Source: Cloeon dipterum
Lineage: Eukaryota > Arthropoda > Insecta > Ephemeroptera > Baetidae
Assembly (NCBI RefSeq): GCF_949628265.1
Contig: NC_088789.1
Coordinates: 3,100,001 to 3,164,000, forward strand
DNA length: 64,000 nucleotides
Direction: 5' to 3'
The translations under genes and the position numbers were made by a program. Under the pieces are notes generated by a model that saw only the letters and a list, made by a program, of their open reading frames with translations, ran no database searches and was not told the DNA's origin. Below are positions 1 to 12,945 of this stretch, piece by piece (within the stretch, counting starts at the first letter, position 1; each line of letters starts with the position of its first letter).

Positions 1-702
1 AAACACAAACACACACTCTCGACTTAAATGCTGCAGTATTAAAACAGCGGTCCGCGCTCGCAGAGACCACAATTTATTCGCCGCCGCGTAATAAAACAAT
101 AATTAGCGGCGCGCTGACCGCATATGAACTTGCGGGCGACTCGGGGATTATTATTGTCCACTGGCCGCCGACTTTGCCAACAGCAGTGAGCAAATAAAAG
201 CCGAACCAGCCGCCGCCGCTGCTGCTGCTGCTTCGTGCATTATTGCGTACGTGAGTTTTCAAAATCCGAAATGAAACACTGGCCCGCGCGCCAAATTAAT
301 AACTGCGGCTTACAATTTTTCGCTCGCGCACGTAAAAAGGTGCAGACGGTTTTTACTGCCCTGCGGCCCTTTTGTTTTATCAGTTTTCTGCTCGCCCGGC
401 CAAATAATTCATCTTTTGTGTTGCTGCGTTGTTTTGCACCGCCGCAGTTTATATAATACGCATTACAAGGGCGCTTAACTTTTTAGCTTGTTTAACAAAC
501 TGCGACGGTGAGTGTTTAATTCTCAGCCACACACGTGCAAACACACTCGTCAGGTTTCATTCACATTTCGGTGCAGCCTACTGAAAAATTTGCAAGGCAC
601 GCAACGATCTCTCGTCGCACTATCGGAACCGAGAGTTTATTGCTGGAGTTCCAACAGTGTACAACAGGATAAAAGGAATACAGGGGTTTCCTCAATTTTA
701 CT

Positions 703-772
703 TCAGTTTGGAGAGAGAAACACATGAATGCATTTTCTCAGTTTGGAGAGAGAAACACATGAATACATTTTC
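703..772. repeat. Two-copy tandem repeat, 35-bp unit
   Basis: Two adjacent copies of a 35-base unit that begins TCAGTTTGGAGAGAGAAACA. They differ by one base (ATGCATT against ATACATT). Near identity suggests a recent local duplication. No coding sense. Confidence 0.85.
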
Positions 773-3700
773 TCAAGCGGTTGAATTAGCATTTATTCGC
801 AGTGCCTCGCAATTTGGCAAGTTTTATTCAAAGTTATTCAATCGATCTTGGGAACTTTGGGCGAATCCATAATTAAGTCACACTGTGTGCGAAATTTGTA
901 TTTTGCTTAGAACTAGATGCAAATAAATATATTTAAGGCATAAATTTATCAGAAGAAGTTTCCTCGGTGTAGAGCGAGCTGTTTCTGTAAAGGTCCTGCT
1001 TATCCTCAGCTCCCAGACCGGACAGGAAGCAACTAGTAGCAAAAACTAGGGTAGCAGAACATTTTTTAGAAATATACGGAAAAAATAAACATATATAGGT
1101 TCACAAGGAGGAAGCTGCTGTAAATTTCTTTTGATAATTATGACAACCTCGAGTGCTCCTGCCTTCATTGGCATCGATCAAGAGCAAAAATTTATAACAG
1201 GATAATCGCTTCTTCTGCCTTTGAATATTTTTAGTCCAAATATTATTTTGATCCAAAAAAGGAAATTTTCCTAACCACCTAATTTGTGGCTTTAATAAAC
1301 TTAAATTTAATTTAATTTATCCTTATTTGCGTATTTGACATGTACATAAATAAGTATAACAAATACACCGAGTCACATACGTCCAATTGCTAAAAGCAAA
1401 ATCAAAACAAGAACCGTATTTAAAACAAGCAAATATTAAATATAAAAGGAATTAACAACAATTTGCCAGGAATAAGAAAGGTTTGATTAGAACGGTGTGA
1501 ATTTTATTATTCGTCGTAAAATAGAAAGACATATCAAGACTAAATAATAAGGTTGCATAATTCTTTTTGCGATTTGAGATTTTTCAAAAATTAATTTCAA
1601 AGATTTCCTATTAAATATAACTGTTTGACTACCGATCGGGGAAAACGATTTTTTTGCAAAACGAAATGTCAAAATACTTTGTAATTTACATTCGATAGTA
1701 GTACAAAATGGAACTATGTGGCGCCTAGCTGCAAAATTTAATTTATCAATCATATCCACGTGAGGCGAGAATGGGACGAGATGCAAAATGCTCTATTTTT
1801 CCGACATATTCAGTAAGAGCAGCGGCACAAAAAAATTGAAATGCAAACACGAGTATGGTGATTGATTCCGCAGCAGTGGCACGTGAGCAGAGATATTCCG
1901 CGACATCAAACACGGATTTTCGCACCAATAAATCTTCACATTTAAATTCCTGGTGCGCGCGCCAGATGTTGATGTAGAAATGATTTATCCGCGGCTGTTT
2001 GCTTCTCCTCTCTCTGTCTCTCGGTTGATACAAAACAATCTCGCCGCGCGGATGCATTATTCGCGACGGAACACACTGGAGCACGCCGCAAAATATTCTG
2101 CATTCGGTCGGATTTGCATCGGCACCGGTGGATTTATCCGACGGGATTTGCACGCTGCAGCTCCGCGAGACGACGCGGAGGACCAAACCCATCCATCCAT
2201 TCCCCCGGCCGCACCATTAATATTTCACGTCGTCCCTGACGCTCTTTCTTCCCCAAATCCGGCCCGTAAAATGCACGAGAGACGAGAGCGGCGCCGGAAA
2301 ATGATCGACAAACACACACTCTGAATAAGAGAGAGCTGTAATTTTCATTTTTGGAATGCTTCGTAATTGCGACGGCGGTATGTGCGAAATTTCCAATAAA
2401 ACAGAATTGGAAATTATCGCGCAAAGTTCTCGCACGGAATGTTTCGAATATTTTATTGATCTAATGTCCGCCTTATTATAAGTAATATTAGCATTCTTGT
2501 TGACAAACCACGTGCCTGCTGATGAAATTCCTGCTCGTCTGGTCAACACGGCCATTATTAATGCCGAGAGGTTGAGCAACGTGTTGTTCCAATACAGGAA
2601 GTTTCGCCTGGAAACGCTTCGAATATTTGTTTCTTCGGTGAATTCAGACCGTATAGGTGATATTCAAAGCAGTGTAATTACAATCTTTATGTAATGAAAG
2701 CTGAAGTATGGTATTCAATGATCTATATATGGAGGTGAAAGCATTTTCCGCTTTCCCTTCTGGGAAAAATTGATTTACTACTACTTACAATAGTACTTAA
2801 ATAGAATTCTGTGAAGAGCCCAGACTCAAAACCCGATCTGAAGAGCAAGTCAATCAGTATTTCGAGCCGCCGCGACAGACAGTTTAGATTTAGATGGCCT
2901 CGTTTTGCAGAACTAAACTCAAAATTTGCGAGCGAGCGCGTGTGTTACGACGCAGGCAAATAATTCAAGCGCGCAACGCTGGCAAATACGCGCAGCGAAA
3001 GGTCGGTCGCTTTTGTCGTCGCCCACGCCTCGCGAGACAATGGTGGCGGCAAAGACTTAAATCTGCACTCGGCAATGTGTCAATTGCTTTTGTAATTGAA
3101 TTTGCGCCCGCGAGTCAAAAGAGCGAGTTTTGCCGGCGCAAGTTAAATGAGGTGCGTGCTGTTTGCTTACTCGGCGGACAACTTTTCGGCTGCTGGCATG
3201 CGTGCTTGTTCTTTCAATTGCGAACTTGAATTCAGCCTCTCAGCAAAAGTCGAGCGAGCTGCACCCGCCCGCACGCCCGTGGCAGCATATTTTTTTATTA
3301 TTATTTTTGAAATCGCCGACGTGGAAAGCACCTTTGAAACCGGCCAACGGTCCGCGACCGCGCACGTTTTGTTTCGCATTTCTCACACTCGAATTGCCAC
3401 CAGCTGGAATTATTTGTCCCGTGTGATTTTATCATGGACGCAGAAGCTACAGCGTGTGAGATTCAGGGAATCCGGTTTTAATTCGTTTCAATTTCTGCGT
3501 CATACTCATAGAGTTATTCTCTATTCCTTCCCTAGAAAGAGCTTTGGCAATTAAAACTCCTAATTGCTCACTGCCTGAAGCTTTGCAGCACCTCTCAGCC
3601 ATAAAATCAAACGATTGCGGATTTGATCCTAGCATAGAGGTGATGAAATTCCAAGGCTGTGTAGACGTGCGCGATATTAAGCCGTTTTTGCTGAAATCCC

Positions 3701-4112
3701 CGCGCGCAATAATTAAAACAGCCGCCGAAAGTGTTAACAATTTATTCCGACCGCGCGCGCGCTCGCTCGCTGGGTTGCTCGAGTAAGAGGACTTAGACAA
3801 CTTTACTACCGCCACCGTAATCATTTTTGTTGGCTGCTATTGAACTTGCGAGCAGCCCTTTGGCAAGTTTAAATATCTCTTAAGCATACTGAGCGCGAGC
3901 GAGCAAGAAGCGAGCGAAAGTGCTGCGGGCTGCGGCACACAACTCGCACGCAGCGGCGGCAGCAGCAGCCAAGCAGCTCCGAGTTGGCAATAAAGTAGGC
4001 GCCGCAGCGGCAAACGCCGGTCGAATAACTTTTAATTTAATTAGCGCGATAAATATTGGTGGAAATCTTAATTAAAACGCAATGCCCGTTGCCGATTGTC
4101 TCTCGCACGCGT

Positions 4113-4142
4113 GAGAGAGAGAGAGAGTGTGTGTGTGTGTGT
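4113..4142. repeat. Compound (GA)n-(GT)n microsatellite
   Basis: A run of GA dinucleotides passes directly into a run of GT dinucleotides. On the opposite strand this reads as AC then TC repeats. Simple sequence in the non-coding 5' region of the nephrin-like gene. Confidence 0.8.
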
Positions 4143-7100
4143 GCACGCGGGGAATTCGGCGCTTATTAAAGCGGGCTTGTTGTTAATTAAATTAATTAGG
4201 CGGTCGGCAGCCGGCTCCGCAGTGCACCTGCAGCGTGCGATCGACGGTAGGCAACCTGCGTCGCCGGCGTGTCGGCCGGGCGAGCATACTCGTCCTCTCG
4301 CTGCGGTTTGACACTCTGGCGGGGCCGGCGAGCAAATTTGTTTGCGGTCGGCGCTGAAAGGAGCCGGCTCGCCCGCCGCCCGACTTTTTATTCCGACCTG
4401 ACAGCGGAAAGTGTCGCACGACGGAGGGATCCCCGCAATGGTGTGGGAATCGATGGGCGGGCGGAGAAAGACCCTCCATCCTGGAATGCTCGTGTGTTTC
4501 TGCCGCCACTCCGTTACGTCGGCAATGCAAGACGGATGAAATTGTTGAAGATTAAGTGTGCGCGGGCCTCTGGGGAATTTGAAATTCCCGCCACCCGGTA
4601 AATGACGCATTCGCCGAATTTATTTTTCCAGAGTGGAATTCCTGAAGAGGAGTTGATGAAGGGCTCAGATTTCCTACTAAAACAATTTCAATTAAAACGC
4701 CAAAAATATTTTGATATTTTTATTTCCAAACTTTGCTAATTTTTTACGTATGAATCCTTTGTTCAAAGCCTTGACGTTCCGCACACGAAACGTTTCGATT
4801 TTGTTTGCCAAAGAATATTAAAACAAATCCGTTGTAATTCAATATAATCTTCTTACGCGAGAACGATATTTAATCCAATTAATACTCGAGAGCGGGCTTA
4901 GCAATGGTGTGAAAACGCGTCCGGTCTGAAGTGACACGAAGCGTGCAAAAATTCAATAACTCCCTTTGAAGAGCATCTTGTTAACATTCACGGCCGCGCT
5001 CTCGCTTTTCCGAGGGCAAAGGGATTCAAATTAGCAAACAAGTGGGAATTTCGCCACGGAGAACGCATAAAACGAGAGCTAGTTGCCGGACCAACTACAA
5101 AGTTTGAAACTTTAATTAAGTTGCGTCTACAATTGGTTCTGCTCGCAAGTTTTTCGACGTGATAATAAAATCTGCAGAGAAGTAGCGAGCGCATCGCTCG
5201 CTGCTGGGTGGTCGCCACGGGTTTTTATCCAGCACAAAAGAATTCTTAATTCGGTCCCTTATCAGTGGACGGAGCGGCAAACTCCATAATATTGCGGTCG
5301 GGTTAAAATTCCAATGACAAAGCGGCGGAGCGAGCGAGCGAGCGCGGAAACGTTTTCGCGACAATTTCCCTTCTTGCCTGCGGCGGGCCAATCGATAAAT
5401 CGTGTTGGTCCTCCGCCGGAGTTGTGCTTGTCGAGGAATTCGCTGCGAATTCATCGACGCGACCACTTAATAAAGCGAAGTTTGATTTCGCGCAAGAAAC
5501 CAACCTTGGTTGGGTCGAGTGCAAAGTTGCCGTCGCTCGACTCGGGGGTCAACTCCGCCGACCGAACTCAACCGCCGCCGTCGCCTCGTGTATATTGCTT
5601 TTCAATTTATTAAATTGTAAATTGCTGCGCATAACATCCACTGACGATGAGGCTTGGTAACTCGCCCGCCGCCGGCCTTCTTTGTCCCCCTCCGCGGAAA
5701 TGATAGACTTGTCAAAGAAAAATATAATATAGGCCGTGCCGCATTAGAAACTAGAGAGCCGCCGGGTTCGTCGCTTTTAATGGGCTTCCAGCGGGCAGAT
5801 GCTCTAGCTTTTATTTTTATCCTCGGCTCAAATGTCTCAAAGCTATTGTCGACTTTCCATAAATGTACTTTTCTGCCTTTAGGACGCCTTTTTACTGAAA
5901 AATCTAGTAGTTTGGTACGAGTTAGTAGGAACGCCTGGTAACTGTCCTTTTCCGAGGATAATTAATCTGCGCAGTTTCTTGGTACATCTATCACAAGTTT
6001 GTCAGCACGCAACTTGAACCCAGTTCTCGTTTCGCCTCACCGACTCGGCAGTCAGTGATATTTATATATTTGATGCACGTTTTCACATACACAAACGTAG
6101 TGATGCTTAAACTGTTATTGCTTAACGAGACAAATCGAACGTGTTTTTACCCCGTTCTCGATTGCAGCAGAGATCTATTTCCAGCAGGCGAAACGATCCG
6201 CAAACAGTTTATTACGCCGTGGCTGACTTTTACCGAGAAAAAGCCGAGTAAACGAGCTCTTATCGGAATTAACTCTTTCCTAATGAGCGCGATCTCTGGA
6301 AAACTGCGAGCAAAGCAGCTTTGCCGAGCCAAGTTGGCCTGTTTTTGCTGTTGTGCTCGAGCGTAAACAATCGAGCGCGACATTTTCCGACAATATGCCG
6401 CTCGCCAATGCCCAGGAGACCGGCGAACGACGGAAATAAGTGGCTCTCGCTTGGCGTTTTAAAAGCTTGCGGCCTGTCTTCTCGCATGTCGCGGATGTAT
6501 TTCGCGGATGAAAAATGGCACAGATTTTATCATCGTGACTCACCGATTTGCTGCCGGCGAAGCGAAGTCGAAGGAAGAGAGAATAATAAAAAAATCGACG
6601 ACCACTTTGATTACGCATGAACGCAAAACTTGCTTTGTGGAAAACGTCCAACTAACTCGAAACGTTTGCAGGAAAATATGACTTGCAAACAAAATGTCGT
6701 GTTAGCTCTTCTTTTATTTTTCAATGCCAGTATGCTTCTAGTTTCTCTTTGCAACGTTTGAAATTTTTTATATTCTTTGCTTCTTTTCCGTCGTTACTTC
6801 ATCCAACTTAAAAAATCACGGAATCAATTTTGAGAAATGGTTTTCAGGAAAAAATACCACTTTTGAGCCTCGACCACCATTCTGTGAAAATCTCCATTGT
6901 GGTCGGCTTCGTATTCGTCGAAGCCACTATTGTCACTACCATTTTGGACAAAATTGCTTTTATCGACTGCAGTCGCGCGCATACCTTTCCCTCGTTTGCA
7001 ATGACAATATTTTAATTGCCCCGTCCGGCTGATTGGCACAAATGAACCAAACGCTTCGTTTTGCAGCGGTTAGCGGCGGCCTAATCAAGTCCACCTGTGT

Positions 7101-10100
7101 GCAGCACACCGGCGCATAATCAGCTAACGCGGCCATTTTTATTTTGCGGACGCGCTGGCCTCGATTCAGCTCAATCTGATTATTCACCGGCGCTGCTCCT
7201 GCTTTTGTGCTTGCCGAGCGTGTGTTGTTCTGTACACACTCACACACACGCTCGCTGCCGCTATTTATTAATCAGCGCAGTGCTAGCTCGCCGGCGATCA
7301 ACAGCTTATTTGATCAAACAACTGAGCCGCAGCGTAGGCAATCCGCCTGTCACGAGCAGCCTAAAAGTTGCCTAATCACCAGCGCCCTTTGAGTTTTGCT
7401 CCAGATTGATTAATCGTCTGCCTTAATTAGCTGCGAAGTTCCATCGAAAAAATTTCGGTAAAGGCGGGCAAGCCACTCGAAGCAATTTAAAAGCAAAAGC
7501 TAAAGTTTGTGGGTAAAACGCGAAGCCGGGCTGTTCTGCATTTTTCACTAAATAATGAGTGGAACAAAACGCAGAGACTACTGCTGACTGGCAAGCTTTT
7601 GCAATCAGCTTTCTTTCTTTCTCGACTCGCTCCGCAAAGAAGCCGTCTAGTGCTTTGAAAAGTTCCGAACAGAGGTAATCCCTGGAGCTTGTTGTTGCTA
7701 ATCGATCGTGTCGTGATTATCTCAAAGTTCACTTCATCGCGGGCGGCTCTCGCTGCAAACCGACCGAAATTGCAGCGTAAAAAATCTGAAACAAACTTGG
7801 GCATCAGCAGAGCGAAGTAATAATACCGCCCTCGAGCGGCGTTGTGCGCTGCTGCGGTGGTGGTATAGCAGCAGCCAAACTTTCAAGTACCAATTTAACG
7901 GTTCAAACTTATCAGGCCTCGGGCTTCATTACTAGTTTGATTGCGCCGAGGCTGTAAATCAGCGGCAGTCGGACCAAAATGGCGCTCCGTCCGGCTCAAT
8001 CGGTCAACAAACACCACTTTCGGCACTTACGCGAAATGAGACGAAGCCGACGCATCTCCGACTAATGGAGAATTCGCCTCATCAGCGCAAATGATGATAC
8101 AAGATACAATGGCGATGCATGCAAAATATCGCCTGAAATTACATTTATGGGGCAGAACCAAACTAATTATTTGACATTGAGTTTTGCTCCACATTACACA
8201 CTCGGATATACATTCAATTTAAAGCCGCCAATTTGTGCTTGTTGATATACAAACGTAGTATATGTGAACCAACTGGCACCCCTACGTGAATTGGCTGTGT
8301 CAAAATCGGCTGAAAAGGAATAAATGCTGGCCAGTCAGCCACAATGACCTGATATTCCTCATGAAAACGTCTAGACGGTGACGCAATCGCAAGAGTAACG
8401 ACCCACTGAACAATAGCAACTGAGCACAGGCTGATTTCTTTTCTTACTCGCGCGCACACACCTCGGATTACACGCAATTTTCTTTCAACATTGCTCCAAC
8501 AATGGAATTACTTTCCCGCCCGCCTCGAAATTTTTATCTCACCTAATCTCGTAAAAAGTTAATTTCCTTTCATGGTAATTTTTTCTCACTGTCGATGATG
8601 GTATTCTCCACCAACCGAATTTTACATTGTCTCTGAGCTCTTAAAATTTTAATCTTGATATTTACTCAACAAAATGTATTCGTGTGCCCAAGATGCACTT
8701 TGCTTTGAACACTTCCCATCTGATAAGATCCAGGGCTGCTTTCCAATACCCAGTCGTCCCGGCCGAGAACCCGGCGTAAATAAGCAAAACACCTGCAGTG
8801 GTGGCCGAGAATATTCTCCGCAGCGGCATTAATCACGACGAATCACGCCGGGCAATTCGGTTTTGTCGGTTTTCTTTCGCAGGCCGCACGTTGCTGCATT
8901 GAGGCGTTTGCGGCCGAAATAAACTAGCTCCCCGCGGAGCAGCGAGAGATAGCATGCTTTATATACATACTCTCTCACACTGTGTGTGTGTGTATAATAT
9001 GCAGGCGTTTTTGCCCTCTCGCTCGGAAAAGCATCCCGCAACAAACAACCCGCGAGTGTAAACCCGTCCGCCCGCTCCTCGTAATAATTCCGTTCCTCAG
9101 CAGTCAGCTCCAAGTGCGAGGAAACTCTTCATCGCGCCAGCCAGGAGGAAATTGCCTTCCCAAATTCAATATTTTGCTGCTCTGCGGAGTGTTTTGTAGG
9201 AGCGCGGCGGGGAAGTGAAAAATGAGCCTGATCGGCTGCAACGCCGTGGAGAAAGAAAAGGGAAATTGCCCCTGGTGAGCTCAAGAAAAACCTTGACTGA
9301 CAGGAAAATTTGTATATATCAGCTATGTAATCATTGTATTTCATTTTTGTTTTTAATCAAGATTTTAAATTAAATGATTTTCAAGCCAAAAACAATTTGA
9401 ATCCTATTGTTAAAAATATTCTTCTTGCTTCAAAGCGGTAATGTAGAAAATTCGTGAAATTCTTGCTATTGATAACTGAAACTAAATAACCTAAAAACTG
9501 AAATATGATATTTGTATATTATATAAAAACAAAGATCGAAAATTTCGTGCGTGGAAGAAATGAATATTTTTACAGTTGTACCCAAAAATATGTTGCCGTT
9601 AAACGTTTTCGAGCTTGATGATATCTTTGCGTGTAGAATTGTAGATTAGGCGATGTATTCGATAATATAATTAGATAAAAACTCTCATTACTCAGTTCTT
9701 AATTCTGACATTCCACGCCATCAGTCGATCCGTGCAGCACTGTCCTTCGAGCAAGCCTCACTTGCTCCAAAGTGGCCGGATTTTTTCTATATAAATTGCA
9801 CCTCTTTCACTCACTCAGGCCCGTTCGTTCGTGTGCATCTCATTCTGGCCGAGATTTGATTTGGCGCCCAAATTGCGGGCTCCGTTGGCGTCCTCTTTGC
9901 CGATTGTCTCCCCCGCTTTCACTCGGCTCCATTCCGCCGCAGCTCTTCTCTCATCTACCTGCCCATGAATCATATATGAGCGCGGATATTGCTGGAAAAG
10001 TGCGAAGGCAGGTGTATTTACACGCGAGATTGGAATTCGCCGCCCGCACCAAAAACACACAGCGGTGAAAAAACGTGCTTTTCGTGAGCTGCTCCACGTT

Positions 10101-12945
10101 TTCGGGGCTTAAAAGTTGCGCATCAAATCCAGCGGCTGCCGAGAGAAATTGATTTTCCACATAGAACAACCTATTTTCGGTCTAAAAGGCACGAAATATT
10201 TCCCTCTAAATCAACCCTTTAACAGATTAGTGTTTTCCTTGGATTTTACTGATTGTTGCACACGTAAATAATCCGTCAGCTCAGAATTTACACTGTCGGT
10301 GACAAAGCTGACTCGAATGCATCACACCCAGTTACGATTCTGCGGAGCGCACATGCGGGAACGAGCAAGCAGCACATTTCACGCAAACTTCGTCGCACCT
10401 ATTCCCGGTAGCGTATCTTTTAGTGTGCAATCTTCACGCGGGTGTCTCTTCCGTGTGATATAAAATCGACGGGCTGGCTGGCTGCGTGGGCGAAATGAAA
10501 AAGTACGGTGAGCCGTTTGTTTCTCACGTTCCTCCCGAAGCAAGCAAGCAGGGTCGTGTTTTAAGAAAATCGCCAACGTCTCTGCAGCCAGCGCCGCGCC
10601 GACAAAGTTTCGCGATAAAAGTTTCAAGTGGCAATCAAATTTTCATATTGCTTCCATGCGGAGAGTCGTTTTATTTGTCACCTGGCTGGCGTGCGCGGCG
10701 CTGAATATTTCAGCCGCTTGATTTATGCCGGCTTAATATTCACTCCCCGCGCCGCGTGAATTATGCAGCCGGCGCGGATGCTCTTTCGCTTTTCTCCCCC
10801 GTCCCGTTTAAGCGTCTCGCATGTGCAATAATTTTTATTTATTAACACCCGCGTGCGGTGCACTTGGCAAAAAGAGAAAAATCGCGCACTCCGCCCGTTT
10901 CATCAATGCATTAAAACGCGATTGCGAAATCTGCGTGCGTCTGTCTGTCTCTGCGCCCGTCCGCTCACGTTGCCGCTTCATTTGCAAAACCGGCCGTCTC
11001 GCATGAATTTATTCATCAAATGCAGGTTATTTCCGATTTCAGCAGCCCCATCTGCATTGCAAATTCGCCGCGCAGCCATTTGAATAAAGGCCTGTTTATT
11101 AATTTTTTACCTGCGCGCGCCACCGGAGGGTGTGATGGGGTTTAATAGAGTGCTTAGCTGTATTTACTGAGCACTGTTTTGGATCCGCAAGTCGTGCCAT
11201 TGTAATTGTTTCGTTAAAACTAGAATAATTACTCTTTTGATGAGAACATTTACACAACCGAACGCATGGTTTTTTTTCAATTTATTGAATCATTTGAATT
11301 CGAGTAGAATATTTCATTCGAGATATTTTCCATACAATGTTTTCAAAAGCTGTCGGTATACCTATTCATCACCGGCGTATTTTTTTATCCCATCGACTTC
11401 CTGCTAATTAACTCTTTAAATAAACAGCGACCTACTTTCAAATTCCAGTTATTTAAACGTTCTGTTGCGCTGCATGCGCATGCATTTCTCGATTAATGAA
11501 ATGCAAACGCGTGTATGGCTCGAGTGCATTAGCAATAATAAATATAAGCCCTCGCCAAGTGAGTTTGCAGATTAATTAATCAAGGCTGTGATCGCGTACA
11601 TAAAACGGCAAAAAGTAAGGCTCCGGCGCAGCGTCGCCATTTTGGATCTCACTGCGAATATAAATGCAAATGCTGAGCTAATAATGGAATAAAACTTGGT
11701 CGACGGTGAGCATTTGCAAAGAACTACTGCTCGGCTCGCTGGAACTGAAACAGAATGTATAACCGTAAAACCTGATGCGCCTGAATCGATGATAATGCGT
11801 TGCGAGCCGAAGTCGCATTTGACCGCGCCGAGTTATTTTTTTGGCGGCTCGTGTGTGCAGATTGCGTTGCCGGCGGGCAGATGCGGCGCGCTACGAATGT
11901 TACGCACGCATTTCTTCTCTCGTCTAATTTTCTATTCTGCGTGCCAGACAAAAGCAGGGATGGGAGAAAGAGGCAGCGGCAGCAACTTCCTTCCACCGCT
12001 GCGGCTGAACGCCGACCTTCCGCTAGAGTAGCTTGAGTCCACCGCACAGAATTAATGTGGCGGTATTTAAAACGAAAATATTTGGCTTATGTACTCCAGC
12101 CGTCAAATTTGCATTTTAATTAGAAAAGACCTTTAATTTCACTCCTATGCAGAGCGCCTGCAGAGTTATCAAGTATGCAACCCGCGCAGCATCTCGTGCG
12201 TTTCCGCGCGGGATGGTTGCATTTTTACGAAACAAAATTCTCGCATCCTTTGTCTAGTTTTTCACAAAGCACATCGCAATTTCCCACTTTCCACACTTGA
12301 CGGAACAGCAAAGTGAGGCGCGTTGCAAAAGTTAGCCACTCTAACACCGGACGCGCGGCAGCGTCGAATTTCTTGTTCTGCCTCGCAACTTTTTTATCTT
12401 TTTATTCGGCTGTGCGCGGGGTGGCTGTAATTTTTTATTGCGCTTATAAATTCGACCCTTTATTGTTGCTGTTTCTTGTTGTTGCTGCTGCGTTATCGAG
12501 CCTTTCCTTAATGGTGGAACGTGGATTATTTCCAATAGCGTTGGGCGGCAGCAGTTAATTCATAGCCCCTTAACTGGCACGCCGCTTTATTGGGAACTGC
12601 TCTCGCTGCCGGCCAGACGTGATTTCCTTTTAATTGACTTTCCCACCAGCTGCCGCTGTTCCACCGGCTCGCCACACTTCGTTCTCTTTCTCTCTCCTAC
12701 CCCAAAAAAACGTGTTTTAGTTGATTCAAATTGACTGATTCCAAAAAAAACCTGTCGACATTTTGAAACCTATAATTATTCGTCATAAAAACATTTTTAA
12801 GCAAACCGCAAAATACAAACTCAGCATAATTCTCGGAAGTATTTAACAACCTTTGAGTTTCACCCAAAATTCAACATATTATTATTAATTGCTTCCCTTT
12901 GAACGTGCGGTCAGTTAATTATTCCATCCGCCTTGTTTGTTTCAG

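Larger units (their letters stand above)
1..12945. other. Long region with no supportable exon; probable 5' intron of the nephrin-like gene
   Basis: About 13 kb without an open frame that looks like a protein: the longer frames are short, have no recognisable domain, and overlap on both strands in GC-rich stretches. The first clear exon (12,946) opens with a phase-1 acceptor inside an Ig-family coding sequence, so upstream exons must exist, and none was found here. The region alternates AT-rich blocks holding many TAATTA/TTAATTAA motifs with GC-rich blocks. It contains a mixed GA/GT microsatellite and a 35-bp tandem duplication. It is best read as a long intron, possibly carrying enhancers. 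A distal promoter or a non-coding RNA cannot be excluded. Confidence 0.6.

Noticed and set aside
2894-3554. Overlapping plus-strand open frames of 87-135 codons
   Set aside because: Three frames and the opposite strand are open at once in GC-rich DNA; no domain, no signal peptide, no splice logic. Treated as chance.
4068-4610. Minus-strand open frame of 180 codons
   Set aside because: Composition is low complexity (microsatellite-derived THTHTL and SLSLT runs) and other frames are open over the same bases.
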